In this document: positions 1 through 11,207 of the stretch, one piece after another | How the letters are laid out: the number at the start of each line of letters is the position of its first letter | Numbering within the stretch: the stretch's first letter is position 1 | From: Paramecium primaurelia | Lineage: Eukaryota > Ciliophora > Oligohymenophorea > Peniculida > Parameciidae | Length of the DNA stretch: 64,000 bases | Reading direction: 5' to 3' | NCBI GenBank assembly: GCA_905182975.1 | Contig: CAJJDM010000114.1 | Location: 1 to 64,000, forward strand | Position numbers and translations under genes: made by a program | Notes under the pieces: generated by a model | What the model was told of the DNA's origin: nothing | Seen by the model: the letters and a program-made list of their open reading frames with translations, nothing else | Database searches by the model: none

Positions 1-1436
1 CATTGGGGAGGTGTCTTCTTTATTAAACAATAGGCATGAAGGTTGTTGAAAGAAGTAGATTAAAACTGGTTTAATCACTGGTCAACAACTGTACATAACA
101 ACAATGAGTGTAAGACGGGGTCAGGGGTCTCGGTCAAAAAGTGAAATGTTTGAGCGGATCCTCACTGTACACCTCGTAATGTTTGGGAAGCAACGTCCAA
201 TTGCTAATATCTCCTATGTTTTACCAAAGAACCCTACAAATGAATTCCTAAGTTATGAATTTTTATTTGTCATCATTATTATTATAGTATATTATTCAAA
301 GATATTTTGAAATTGTTAGCTTGATTAATATTGGTTCGTTCTTCAAAACATTTTAAATCGAAGGATTTTATAATGGAAAGATGAATTCTGAATAACACTG
401 TATTAAAGCAACACTTCATTTTATCATCAAAATCTCAATTCAATCTTTTTATTAATTTTTCCTCTTTTGAATGATGAATCTTTGACTATTTCAAATTAAT
501 CTTGTTTTCTTTCCTCAATAAACATAGTTAACTTTTTAAAATATGAACCAATCCTTTAATTTTAATAATTTGTGAAAATTTTTTAGCACTCCTTCTTCAT
601 TTATTTGGTTTATAAATATATTATATTGAGCATCCATAAAAATAGAATAATGTAATTATAATCTTACTATTTTGCGGATGACTATTTAATTTCAATTCTA
701 CATTCAAATATGAAGTAATCCCTATTTTTAATTTTATATTTAAAACAAAATCTTATTTTTATTTTTAAAACCTTTTTTTCTATTTAATTGTTATAAATCA
801 GTTTTTAAAGTAAAATATTTTTAATTTTTATTCTTTTCATTTGATGATTATTTTTTATACTTTGTACGATTGTAAAATATTATATTCATTTTTGATAATT
901 TAATGAATTTTAAGAATTTTTGAGAATTTAAAGATAATTTGATTTATATTTGAACTTTTCCTGATTTCTTGATTAAGTATAATTTTTGATCTTTCATTTA
1001 AGAAATGTTTGTAAATGTGAATGCTTTATAGATTTTTAGCTTTTTAATTTTTTGATTATTATTGTTTCATAATGATGTCATAAATTTGATTATTAATTTT
1101 ACTGATTTAACATCAAAAATTTTTAAATTTTGTTTATATACAACCGTATTTTTCAAATCGCTTTCATTTGCATAATTTACCCTTTTATCACCCATAGTAA
1201 TATAGTAAGGTAGGTAGGTAGACAAAATTTGGGAGTCATATATCTTCAGAATAAACTAACACTTTAAGGTATTCTTTATTATAGCTGTTTTGCAAGTCAT
1301 CTAAAAGTCCGAAACAAACTCAAATATTTTATACATATTCAACAAATATATAAAGGAAAAATTTGCTTTTATATTCATAAAGAATTTAGTGAAGAAATTA
1401 CTGATAAAATTGAATTCATAATAATATTAAAAATAA
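1..1436. other. Intergenic left end with GC-richer block
   Basis: No gene is supported here. Bases 1 to about 245 are visibly richer in G and C than anything nearby, and the composition falls abruptly to about 20% GC after the EcoRI-like GAATTC near 241. A plus-strand frame from an ATG at 104 is open for 68 codons but resembles no family I recognise and runs on into AT-rich sequence. From about 310 to 1436 the DNA is AT-rich with no sustained frame on either strand when only TGA is a stop. The short AGGTAGGTAGGTAG run near 1208 is not a ciliate telomere repeat. Confidence 0.5.
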
Positions 1437-4400
1437 TCACATTTTTATAACAATATCTATGTTTTATCCTTCTAGCTTTCTTATCAAATCTCTCCTTTAA
1501 TTTGTTGTAAAGTGTTACAAACATCGTGAGATATCTATATGAACTACATTTGTGTTATAGCTAAGATTATTTAATATTTCCTAAAGTTTATCAATGTCAA
1601 ACTCACACCTTATCAAAACCATTTTTATTATTTTTAGGTTTGCAAAAGGGTATTATTAAAAATCTAATGAAATATTTTCAAAAGTAATATCCAAAAATTC
1701 TAATTACTTACTTTATAGATTGGTAGTAAATTCAAAAGTCTGAATGGCTGAATAATTTACAATAAATGCCTTGAATACTTTCAATTAGGTGAACTTTTCA
1801 AATAGATAATGACAATTATTTAAATTAAGATTACCAGAAACTTCGAAATAAAATTAATCAAAATCATACCGATCTAACTTTAAAAAATCTTAATCAATAT
1901 TCAAGTTTTATTATTAAGCTACTTCAGAGGTACCTCTGTATTATTGTATAATTTAGAAATATGAATAAGAAAAAGCTGTTAAATAATCATTTCTTTCTAC
2001 AAAAATTTCCATTTATTGTACAGTAGAAGCTTCTATTTGAATTTATAAGAATTGTAATTTTTTGGGGCAAATTCTAACAAATGTATTAAGATGAGCATTT
2101 AGGTCAGGACCAATATCGTCATAATAAAAATTCAATTTTATTTAATAAATAGGACTGACTTTTAAACATCTTACAAAATCTTTTAATTCAGGTCCCAAAC
2201 TACATAATCTTTATGCTTAATCTATTTCTAAACTGTTTTGTAAAGAAGCAAGCACTAACCTAAACTAAGCTAACATCTTCTTCTTTTTTAAATCTTCATA
2301 ATTGGTAAATCTTAAGGTTTTCAAATTAATTTTAAAGGTTAGTTTCTATTTTAGATGCTCTTCTGAGACTTTTGACATAATTTAAAAGGATTTAGGATAT
2401 TCCAATAATATTTAATTTGATATTGAGCCCAAATATAACATAGATTAAAAGAATTAGTCGACTGAATCTGTACCTAAAATTAAAGCTGGAATAAAATAGT
2501 CTTTAATAACAATTTCTAGTATATCTTTTACTGCCTATATACCTTCTTTTAGTTGTTGAAAGAAAGAGAAAATCCATAATGAATCTGGATTCTTATTTAA
2601 AAATAGAGATAATATATAGATAAAGAACTAAGGAATTTTATTTAAGGCTTCTTCTACATTGGTTCTCCACATTACAGCCTAATAGAATGGCTAATTCTTA
2701 ATTTATAAAATGTTCTTTGGATCAACTTATACAGTATCATATTTAAAAACTTAAGTTGCTAAGCTACCTTAAAATTTTGAAGCATAACTCTTGAATTTTA
2801 TGTATCCTTCAGAACTAAAGTCTCTTTATACTGCATTAGAGAATTAGTTTACACATAAATATAAACAAATCATAACTATATCCCATATCTTAAAAAAGTT
2901 AAATATTGCAAATAACAGAATATAAAACAGTTATCTTAAAGTGGAAAAATTTTTAAATACACGATGTTAAAATATTGCAAATGATCCCATCTACAACATT
3001 GGATTGACTATAGTTAATACAATTAATGCATAAATGAATATATCATCTCCATTATTCAAAAATATTAGAGAAATAATTTATAAGAGCCCATTAAAAAATG
3101 ATGAAATAGTCTAAATAGCTGCTTAAAATGAATTCAATTTTGTCCAGGTTTCATAATAATCATACAAACTCATTAATGATTAAATATTCCCAATTTTTTC
3201 TTAAAAAAGATCTCTTTTGGTTATCTAAGCAATTTGAGTTTTTGCTTCATCAATAATTTGTGAAGTTGTTTCTTGATTTCCTTCTATATTTTAATCAATT
3301 ATTTATGATTAATTAACACTAACTCTTTTACTTAGTGTTAATGATCCTTTTTGGTGGATTGACATCAGTTATTAAAATTCTTTAGTCATGAATGAAAAAT
3401 TAAACTTATCATTCCATTTCTTTGGTATGGGTTTAAAACCTGTAGTCATTTTTGGATTTTCGATAAATTATATCTATTTTACTGTCTCAGATTCTGCATC
3501 AGTATTAAGAACATCATTATCCCATAAAATATCTAGATTTAATTGGTTTTATTTTGAAAGTGTTAAATTTGGAATATCCCTAAATATACTCTACAAGAAA
3601 TTTTCGCGATTTTAATCATGATATAAAAGACTTATTTATTCTACTTTAATTAATTTAAAACAATTAGCTAAATATTATAAGGTAACTTCATCATATTAAT
3701 CAATAAAATGAAATTCAATATTTTTTAATTTTTTTTACTTAATCAAAAAACTTAATATTTAAATCATACATCTTTTCTTTTAATAAGAACTGAACTTAAT
3801 TGGATCAATATGAAAAAAAAAAGATTAAACAAATTCAATATATTTTAGATCAGTTTTTATTAATTGTTTTGTTTCTTAAATAGTCTTTAATTTGATTTTC
3901 TATAATTTAAATAATAGTTCTGTCTGCATTTATCTATAGGTTGTAGTGAATACTATAAATTATAGTTCCGAAAAGTAATATATTAAATTACTAATTAATA
4001 ATAAAAAACTAATCGTATTAAATCCATCCCATCTATCTCCTAAAGTATTAAAAAAGCCTTATATAAAGATTTAAGGAATAGTTTGAATAGTCATTGTAAT
4101 CATCATTGAGACAAGAGCAACTCTATGGAATATTAAATCCCTAAAGATATTTACAGGTTTTATTCTTTCTTTAAAAAGTATACATGGATTTCTTAATTTA
4201 TCATCCCCACTTAATTACAAATATTTATTAATTTCACTAAATGAAAACTATCTGATTGATTTATCTCTTTTAAAATAATAAATAAAGGGGGCTAATTTAA
4301 AAAAACTAAACGCTCCGATAAACAGGTAGTATATATAGTTCACAGTATCAAAGAACCCGCTTTTTTTTTCAACTTCCCTGAATTTATAAGTGTACATCCA

Positions 4401-4918
4401 AACTCCACAATGAAGTAGAACACTAAAAAGTATAGAAATTACATAGCAGGAACTAAATTCATCATAAAGTCCATTATATGAATTGTAACTTAATGTAAAG
4501 ATAAGTTCAAGAATATTTAACACATATATAAAGACTTGAAATCCTATTTTCGTATAGTATTTATAAATGCTTGATTTTCTCTTAACCTCGTTAAAGCGAT
4601 TTTCAATCACCTCTTATAGCTCACTAAGTAATATTTTATCTTTATGAGGTTCCCAAACTAGTATAGGGTCAGGAGTAGGTTTAAAGTATCTACTAATTGA
4701 AAATTAAGCCTTTTATTCTTAATCAACTTGTAATGGATCTGGTATTTTCTATGTAGAGTTTAAAGGCTACAGTTAAAATATAAATTTACAAAATTTTCTG
4801 GCTATTAATTTCCTTCTTATGGTACTAAAACAGGATCTTCTGAAACACTCAAATGAGTCTTTATATTTTGTATTGGTTATTTGATTTGGTTTTAGCTGGT
4901 TTGTTTTGTTAGCTACAT
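1437..4918 (-). CDS. Large multi-pass membrane protein with LRR-like C-terminus
   Basis: I do not recognise a named gene. The frame starts at the ATG at 4918, loses one 23-nt intron (about residue 42) and then runs uninterrupted to TGA at 1437, giving 1152 residues. After a polar N-terminus of about 110 residues come roughly five hydrophobic segments, including one containing TIQTIPQIFIQGFF, then a polar loop of about 190 residues, a second group of hydrophobic segments near residues 480-570, and a long soluble tail. The last 250 residues alternate short Leu/Phe/Asn-rich strands, recalling leucine-rich repeats. The membrane part faintly recalls XK-related proteins (a Pro-Gln motif in a helix), which is inference only. 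A ciliate-specific membrane receptor or transporter is equally possible. The reading frame is very secure; the function is not. Confidence 0.85.
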
Positions 4919-6104
4919 TTATTTATTATGAAAGAAAAAAGAATATCATTTATAAATAATTATTTGGATCAGAATTGTTCAGAAAAAAAAAAAATTCTAC
5001 AAAACTTTGAAGTTACTTTTAAGAAATTTTCTAATTTTTTTCACAAAATATGCATAATATAGTTCTGATATTTTTAACAATATTTCTAAGTTTAGAAATT
5101 CATAATATTTAGGTAGGTATTCATTATTTTATTTGACCTTAGATGAATATTACTTAAACTTTATTTGTACTTTTGAATTTATAAATTAATTGTTGTTTGA
5201 GACTTGATGAGATTAAAATTTATTCATTCTAGTAAAGCTAAAAAAATTTACTATTACAATTTTATAACTTAAGATGATTAAGAATAGATATTCAATTAAT
5301 GATATTGATATTTTTTCAAAAATAGAAAAAATGCTTATTGTATTATAAAATCTATTGAAGAGCAACTGGTCGAATTTTGAATAACTTCTAAGATTAATCA
5401 AATTTGATAGAGATTTATTGAAATTAGATACAATAGATTAGTGATTAGAAACTCATTTTTTAAATAATTAAATTTATTATCAAAAGATGTATCAAACTCA
5501 AATTAGGTTTAACATAATCCGATATTCTATTTAGAAAGAAGATTTGTTAAATTTGCTACTACTTCATTATTAATAACAAATAAAATATATTAAATTTTAC
5601 ATACCCTTATAATTTATAATTAAGGGTTGATGTTTCTTTTAATTCTTAAAAAATATATATAAATAAAGAATATGTCTCTGTAATGTTTTGCTAAAAGCTT
5701 ATTATTAACAATAGGGTAATATTTACATTTTCTGAATTATTTGAGTTATGATTGATCGTTACTATCATAATGAGTAGAATTAATATATATAATTGTGTTG
5801 ATACAAAAAAGAGGATTTAATCGGGATGAAAAATTGTATGATAGAGTAAAAACTTTTATAACTTTATAATGGTTGTGTTTAATGGAATCAAATATTTTTT
5901 TGTATATTAAATTTTTAGAAATTATCATTTAAATGATAGTAAATCGAAAATATTTTATTAACAAAAGAACAATCATGAATATATGTTTTTGATGCATAAT
6001 ATAAAAAAAGATTGCATAATATTTAGATGAAGATTAATTACTATTTTCTTTCTATTGATTATCTTAATTTGCAAAGATTTTTGAAACTTATAGAATTATT
6101 TATT
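4919..6104. other. Intergenic, AT-rich
   Basis: This is the upstream region shared by the divergent genes starting at 4918 (minus) and 6105 (plus). The short open frames in it have AT-driven composition (Ile, Phe, Asn, Tyr, Lys) and no motif. I see no RNA gene or repeat worth naming. Confidence 0.5.
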
Positions 6105-7133
6105 ATGTCTTTTGATTACATGTTAGAGAAAAATTAGGATAGTTCAGAATTAAGAAATAAAAGACGTGGAAAAAAATAATTATTTATATTCTAGATTATA
6201 ATAAGATAAATTATTATTAAATAAATTGAGATGTAATTGAATTTGTTTCAAGTTGAATATTAAGAATTTCATGTTACAAATGATAGTATTTATACTTTGG
6301 CTATCAATCAAAATCTATAATTACTTGCTTTTGGTGGAAAAACAGAATAAATTAGTATTTTGGATCTTAATAATGAGTCAATCTATCAAATTTTAGAAAA
6401 AACACACAAACTCCCAGTACTTTGTTTGATTTTTTCAAAGAACAATTAGTTATTTTAGTTCGGTTTTGATGATTATTTTGTAATTTACAATTACAAAAAT
6501 AAGTAATTCGTTGAACCAGAGATAATATAGACTCCTAATATTATACATAGATTTGCAATTTTAACTAATAATGATGAAAGTATTATCTCTGTAGGAGATA
6601 CTAATATAATTAACATCTATAACATTTCTACTCGATAATTATAATCAATTATCCTTCCTACTTATAATAAATTAACATGTATTACTACTAATTTTTAACA
6701 AAAAATAGCAATTGTCTCTGGAATGCAATCTCTTTTTTTCTTAAACATTAACAAATAGAAAATTATTTTTAAGGACTAAAAATGTTCCTCCTTTTATGTA
6801 AAAATGTCAAATAATAATTATTTATTTGCTGAGGGGCATAGAAATAATATAAATATTAAATCATCTATTAATAAAAAATTGATAAGAAAGCAACCAGGAA
6901 ATCATAATTTTTGTGTATTAATTATGAGATTCACAAAAGATGATAAATTTCTAATTTCCGGAAGTATGGATTTTTCGATTACAATATTTAATGTTATTTA
7001 AGGAGGATTTGATACTTATGATAATCATGAAAGTTATGTTTTCAGTCTAGAATTTTAAGATTAAGAAGAAAAAGTATTTTATACTGGTAGTAAAGATTTT
7101 AGAATAGGAAAATGGGTGAAAATGAATTATTGA
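6105..7133 (+). CDS. WD40-repeat protein
   Basis: A single intronless frame of 342 codons from ATG 6105 to TGA 7131-7133. After a basic N-terminus of about 55 residues, the protein shows repeated beta-propeller strands: segments such as LAFGGKTEQISILDL, FGFDDYFVIYNY, ISVGDTNIINIYNI and, near the C-terminus, LISGSMDFSITIFNV and YTGSKDFRIGKWV. The last two follow the WD40 pattern (small-residue turn, GS.D..I.IW-like strand). It is a scaffold-type fold, so no enzymatic role can be inferred. The N-terminus is weakly conserved in appearance and the true start could be further in. The next gene lies 282 bp downstream on the same strand. Confidence 0.8.
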
Positions 7134-7415
7134 TTATTTTCTATATTAATCTAAATAAAATTAATAAATTATTATTCTTTTTCTAATATCTAAAGATGCT
7201 TTATTAACCATTTTTATTAAAATTACATTATTTTAGAAAAATACCTGTTAATTAAAGTGTAATATTTTTATAAGTTCGAAATTACAACTAGACTTATTAA
7301 ATCATAGAACTATTTTCATCATCGAACCTTTAGTTTAGAAAGAGAAAAATTTTCCGACAATTTATATATGTATAAAAATAATGAATTATAATTATATATT
7401 CATAATAATTTAAGA

Positions 7416-8849
7416 ATGAATTCATATTTAATGTGTACATTTGATGGTCATGAACATGAGTAAATTATTGGGTTTTGTGTGAACGAGATTTGTACATAAA
7501 TTCCTTAATTTTGCCTATAATGTCTAAAAGAAAGACATAAAAATCATGTAGAGGATTGCAAAAATTTTCAATAATATTAAGATATAGCAATTAAGTCATT
7601 AAAACAATAATAAAAAGAACTAGATGATTTAGAGAGAGTGTATAATACTATTAAAAAAGCTTATAAATAACATAGCTAAATTTTAGTAAGCAAGATCTCT
7701 AAAACACAACAATTAATTGAGATGTTCTCTCAAAGATAATATTATGAGATCAAGTCTATGATATGTACCTTAAATTAATAATAAATAAGTTTAATCCCTA
7801 AAACTTAATGTATAAGTAGACAAATATTTCTAGAAAATTTTATATCATTTATTTAAACAATTGATAATGCTATTAAAGGGTTGACAAAGCCAAACTTCAT
7901 CAAAGAATTTGCATAACAACCCAAATAATATTAGGGCGATAAAGTTAGTGCATAAGAATAATTTTAATAAGGTGAAAATAAATTAAAATTTTTAAGGTAT
8001 GAAACTATGGGATTAACAAAACTTCTCAGAAGCGTTACATTTCTTTAATGAATCTATAAAAAATGATCCTTCCTTAGATGATGTTTATAGATGGAAAGGT
8101 TGAAAATTATTGTTAATTTATCAGGTCGCACTCTAATAAAATTAGGAAGATTAAATGAAGCATTAGATGCATGCGATATAGCAATTTAGATCAATCCTAA
8201 AAATGATTTAGCTTATACTACAAAGGGTATTAATATTTTAAAACATTTAGCTTTGGCACTATTTGACTAAAGAAGATATGATGAAGTCATACTTTGGTGT
8301 GATAAAGCTCTGAAAATAAATCCATAAAATGATGCTGCATTTATAAATAAAGGTTTATCCAATATATTTTATAAATTATATAGGACTTGCATTAGGTCGT
8401 TTAAGAAGATATCAAGAAGAACTTATGTGTTATGAAAAATCAATTGAGATAAACAGAAAGAATGAAGCAGCTTATATAAATAAAGGTTGTATAAATTTAC
8501 ATTTATAGGTTGTGCCTTAAATCGTTAGAAGTAATATTAAGAAGCAATATAATGTTGTGATGAACTTCTTGAGATAAATTCATAACTTCATCAAGCCTAT
8601 TCTATAAAAGGGATTGCGCTACATGAAATGAAGAAATATAAGGAGGCTATAAAATAATTTGATAAAGCTTATTAGATTTCGAAAAATGTTGAGTATCTAG
8701 TAGCTAAAGGTATATAAAAAATCTAATTTATAGCTGATACATTATTTGATTCAGGTTAAAAGAATAAATCTAAATAATTTTATGTTGAAGCTAAAAAGAA
8801 TGGGTATCAAGATATCTAATATCTTGATGAGAAAATAAGTTAAATTTGA
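7416..8849 (+). CDS. B-box-like zinc finger plus TPR protein
   Basis: Removing six introns (25, 26, 24, 31, 23 and 24 nt) gives 426 codons ending at TGA 8847-8849. The N-terminus (residues about 6-47) carries a Cys/His array, C....GHEH.....C...C.....C..C...H...H..C, resembling a B-box or related zinc-binding fold. A helical linker with coiled-coil character follows (about residues 60-130). The C-terminal half has tandem tetratricopeptide repeats, for example GMKLWDQQNFSEALHFFNES, LGRLNEALDACDIAIQINP, QRRYDEVILWCDKALKINP, LRRYQEELMCYEKSIEINR and MKKYKEAIKQFDKAYQIS. Ciliates have many zinc-finger/TPR proteins of this kind; a protein-binding adaptor is the likely role. All splice junctions are GT-AG and restore TPR spacing, which supports the model. 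Confidence 0.88.
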
Positions 8850-9061
8850 CATTGTGTTTAATATTACACCAAAAAATTTATTTTATTTCTTATTACTTAT
8901 AAAAAATCCTAGAAATTCTTTCTCCTATCAATTCAAATACTTAACTATGAAGTAAAGTTAGGTTTGAATTCCTAAATCATCCTTAAATAATATTTTATAA
9001 TTGAAAATTCATAATTTTTCTTAAGATACTCTTTCATAATTATATTTGTAGTGAAGAAAAA

Positions 9062-9310
9062 ATGCAATAGTCATGTAAATTAGATTCTTGTATTTAATTG
9101 CCTCTGAATACAACAGTATATTTGGATGATGATAATAAAATGATAGCATTTAATCGCAGCTCAATTATAATTTAACAGAATTTATAGTATAGAATAGAAG
9201 AAAATCTCTAAATTTTGGTAAATATAATTCATTATTTTAATAATTATTTCATTGTGATGGATCTGCGTAATCCTATTATTTTTCTTCATCCTTCTGGCAT
9301 AGACATTTGA
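9062..9310 (+). CDS. Tentative small ORF, unrecognised
   Basis: An 82-codon frame from ATG 9062 to TGA 9308-9310 using the ciliate code. The first 50 residues (for example CIQLPLNTTVYLDDDNKMIA) look less AT-driven than background, with three Cys near the start. Its last 62 bases overlap the 3' end of the tubulin-UBR gene on the other strand, so the tail may not be coding, or an intron may end it earlier. No function can be proposed. Confidence 0.3.
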
Positions 9311-10880
9311 CTTTACAATTTTCTAACCCGCAATCACAAAAGAATTCATTTTCAATTCCTTTAGCCTTGAGATTGTGTCCAACGTGGCACTTTCTTGCAC
9401 ATTACAAACAAACTCCAAGGTATTTACCCTCCATATCCTCACCTTTATCGATACCATTTTTAATATAGCCTTCAACATCCAAACAATCACAAGTATAAAC
9501 AAATTGTCTTATATAATTTGTTCCATGTTAAACTCTGGTACAATAATCCTTATCAGGATTTACTTTTTTAGCTTCCTAATATGTGTTCAAACAAGTACGA
9601 ACTGTTTCAATAGCTTCTGAGATATCTCCTTCCTCTCTACCTTCTCCAACAAACCAATGTACAAAACTTCGTTTAGCATAAAGTTATTTGGAAATGTGAA
9701 AAATTTTAATTATTGGATTTTGAACAGCAGTTGAATTGGCAATCATGCAAACTGCTTTGTTTGATCTACCTTATTCGCAATTAGGGAATGGAACAGGTGC
9801 CTTATCACTAACGGCGAATGGATATGCAGGAACTGCAAATTCTGCAAATTAAATGGTTGGAGATTGTTTTAAAGATTCTATAGCTCCTTTAACTTCAGGC
9901 CAAGGGCAATCTCCTCTAAAAAAAAGATTAGCTGCCATATATTTGACTTATTTGTGATTACAACAAATGAATGAACTTCTTTCATCAAACAATGAATTTG
10001 TAATCTATTACAAGTTAATTAAATCTGTATTTTGTTTATCAATATTAACAAAAGGAGCATATGATGCATGAAGAAATTAGAAATCAGGATCTGGGATAAC
10101 ATTCATTCTCAATTCAATTAAATCAATAAATTTTTATCCATTAAATCTAGAGGATTAAGTAACTGATGATATTAATTATGCTATCATCCTATTAATTGTT
10201 GAATAATTTGGATTTTCAATATCCATTTATTCATTAGCCACTTTATATAAAGCTGAATTTTATAACATTATAGACATATTAGAGTATTCTTTTAGATATT
10301 TGAGTGTCATCAATGAATTATATGGTTCAATTACTGAAGATTATAAATTTTTTTCTGAGGGTAATATAGAAACAGTTGCTTTGGTAATCTTAGCTAGATC
10401 ACCTGAGAGTAATTCCAATATCTTGGATGTAAAACCTCCACCAAATCCTCCTCCAATAGAATGATAAAGCATAATTCCTTAAAGGCCATCACATCTTTCA
10501 ATTTACTTTCTTATTTTATCAGCTAGGTTTTCTTCTCCTTCCTTATTTATTAATGCTCCAGAACTTCTTGCCCAACATCCTCCTGATTCCAATTTGCATT
10601 AATGTATATTGGAACGATTAAATAATCCCCTATTAGGTCCATTTTTAATGGCATTTATTGTGGTAGGATCTTCATCAAAGAAAATAGCTCTTGGAACATA
10701 TCTTCCATATTATGACAATGAATAGAGACAATCAATATTGGAATTAAGTCCTTCTAATACTCGATCGGTTGGAACAGTTCCATCAGGTTGAATGCCATGT
10801 TCTAAACAGAATAATTCCCAAAGGGAATTTCCTATTTAAAGACCAGCTTGACCAATATGTAAAGAAATGATTTCTCTCAT
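9249..10880 (-). CDS. Divergent alpha-tubulin fused to a UBR-box zinc finger
   Basis: One uninterrupted frame of 543 codons; I checked every TCA on the plus strand and none is in frame before 9249. Residues 1 to about 450 are alpha-tubulin-like: the start MREIISLHIGQAGLQIG, then CLEHGIQPDG, QLYAKRSFVHWFVGEG and EEGDISEA are near the family consensus. The phosphate-binding glycine loop reads SIGGGFGGGF where tubulins have GGGTG[SA]G; the hydrolytic Glu of the IDLIE stretch is kept; the Lys40 loop is replaced. Where tubulin ends in an acidic tail, the frame continues into about 75 residues with a UBR-box pattern: C....C.C, then C..C...CHVGH, then FFCDCG and C...C.C. UBR boxes bind N-degrons in E3 ligases. 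There is no intron or stop between the two parts, so this is a true fusion or a one-gene-model read-through; the sequence shows the former. Confidence 0.92.
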
Positions 10881-11207
10881 TGTAATAAATATTAATATCA
10901 ATTTTTCACACAAATTATCAACTTTTCCATACGAAATACTCAGATTCTAAGGGGGTTCATAAATATTTATTATTAATTTTTTCTGTAACTGATTTGAGCA
11001 TTGAATATATAATACTTTCATGTAATTATTTTCATAAAGATTAGATTATATTTAACTTCTCTTTATTGTTACTTAAGATTCTTAAGAGGGTACTGTTATA
11101 AATCGATCTATCTCTTCAATTACTGTATTAATCAAAGTCTAAGTAGAGAATTCTTACAATAAAGTTGAATGAAAGATCGTTTTTATAGATTTAAATAAAT
11201 GAAACAA
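10881..11207. other. Intergenic
   Basis: AT-rich spacer between two minus-strand genes: it contains the 3' flank of... the upstream YTH gene's end at 11208 and the promoter region of the tubulin-UBR gene starting at 10880. No frame, hairpin or repeat stands out. Confidence 0.5.

Noticed and set aside
1205..1222. AGGTAGGTAGGTAG run considered as telomeric repeat
   Set aside because: Paramecium telomeres are runs of G4T2/G3T3; this run is four short AGGT units inside ordinary intergenic DNA.
1561..1600. An intron (GTGTGAG...TTTAG) near the 3' end of the membrane-protein gene
   Set aside because: Rereading the bases showed the frame is open without it, and the total length is a multiple of three only if it is not removed.
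3388..3615. Plus-strand 75-codon frame
   Set aside because: Antisense shadow of the 1152-residue membrane-protein gene.
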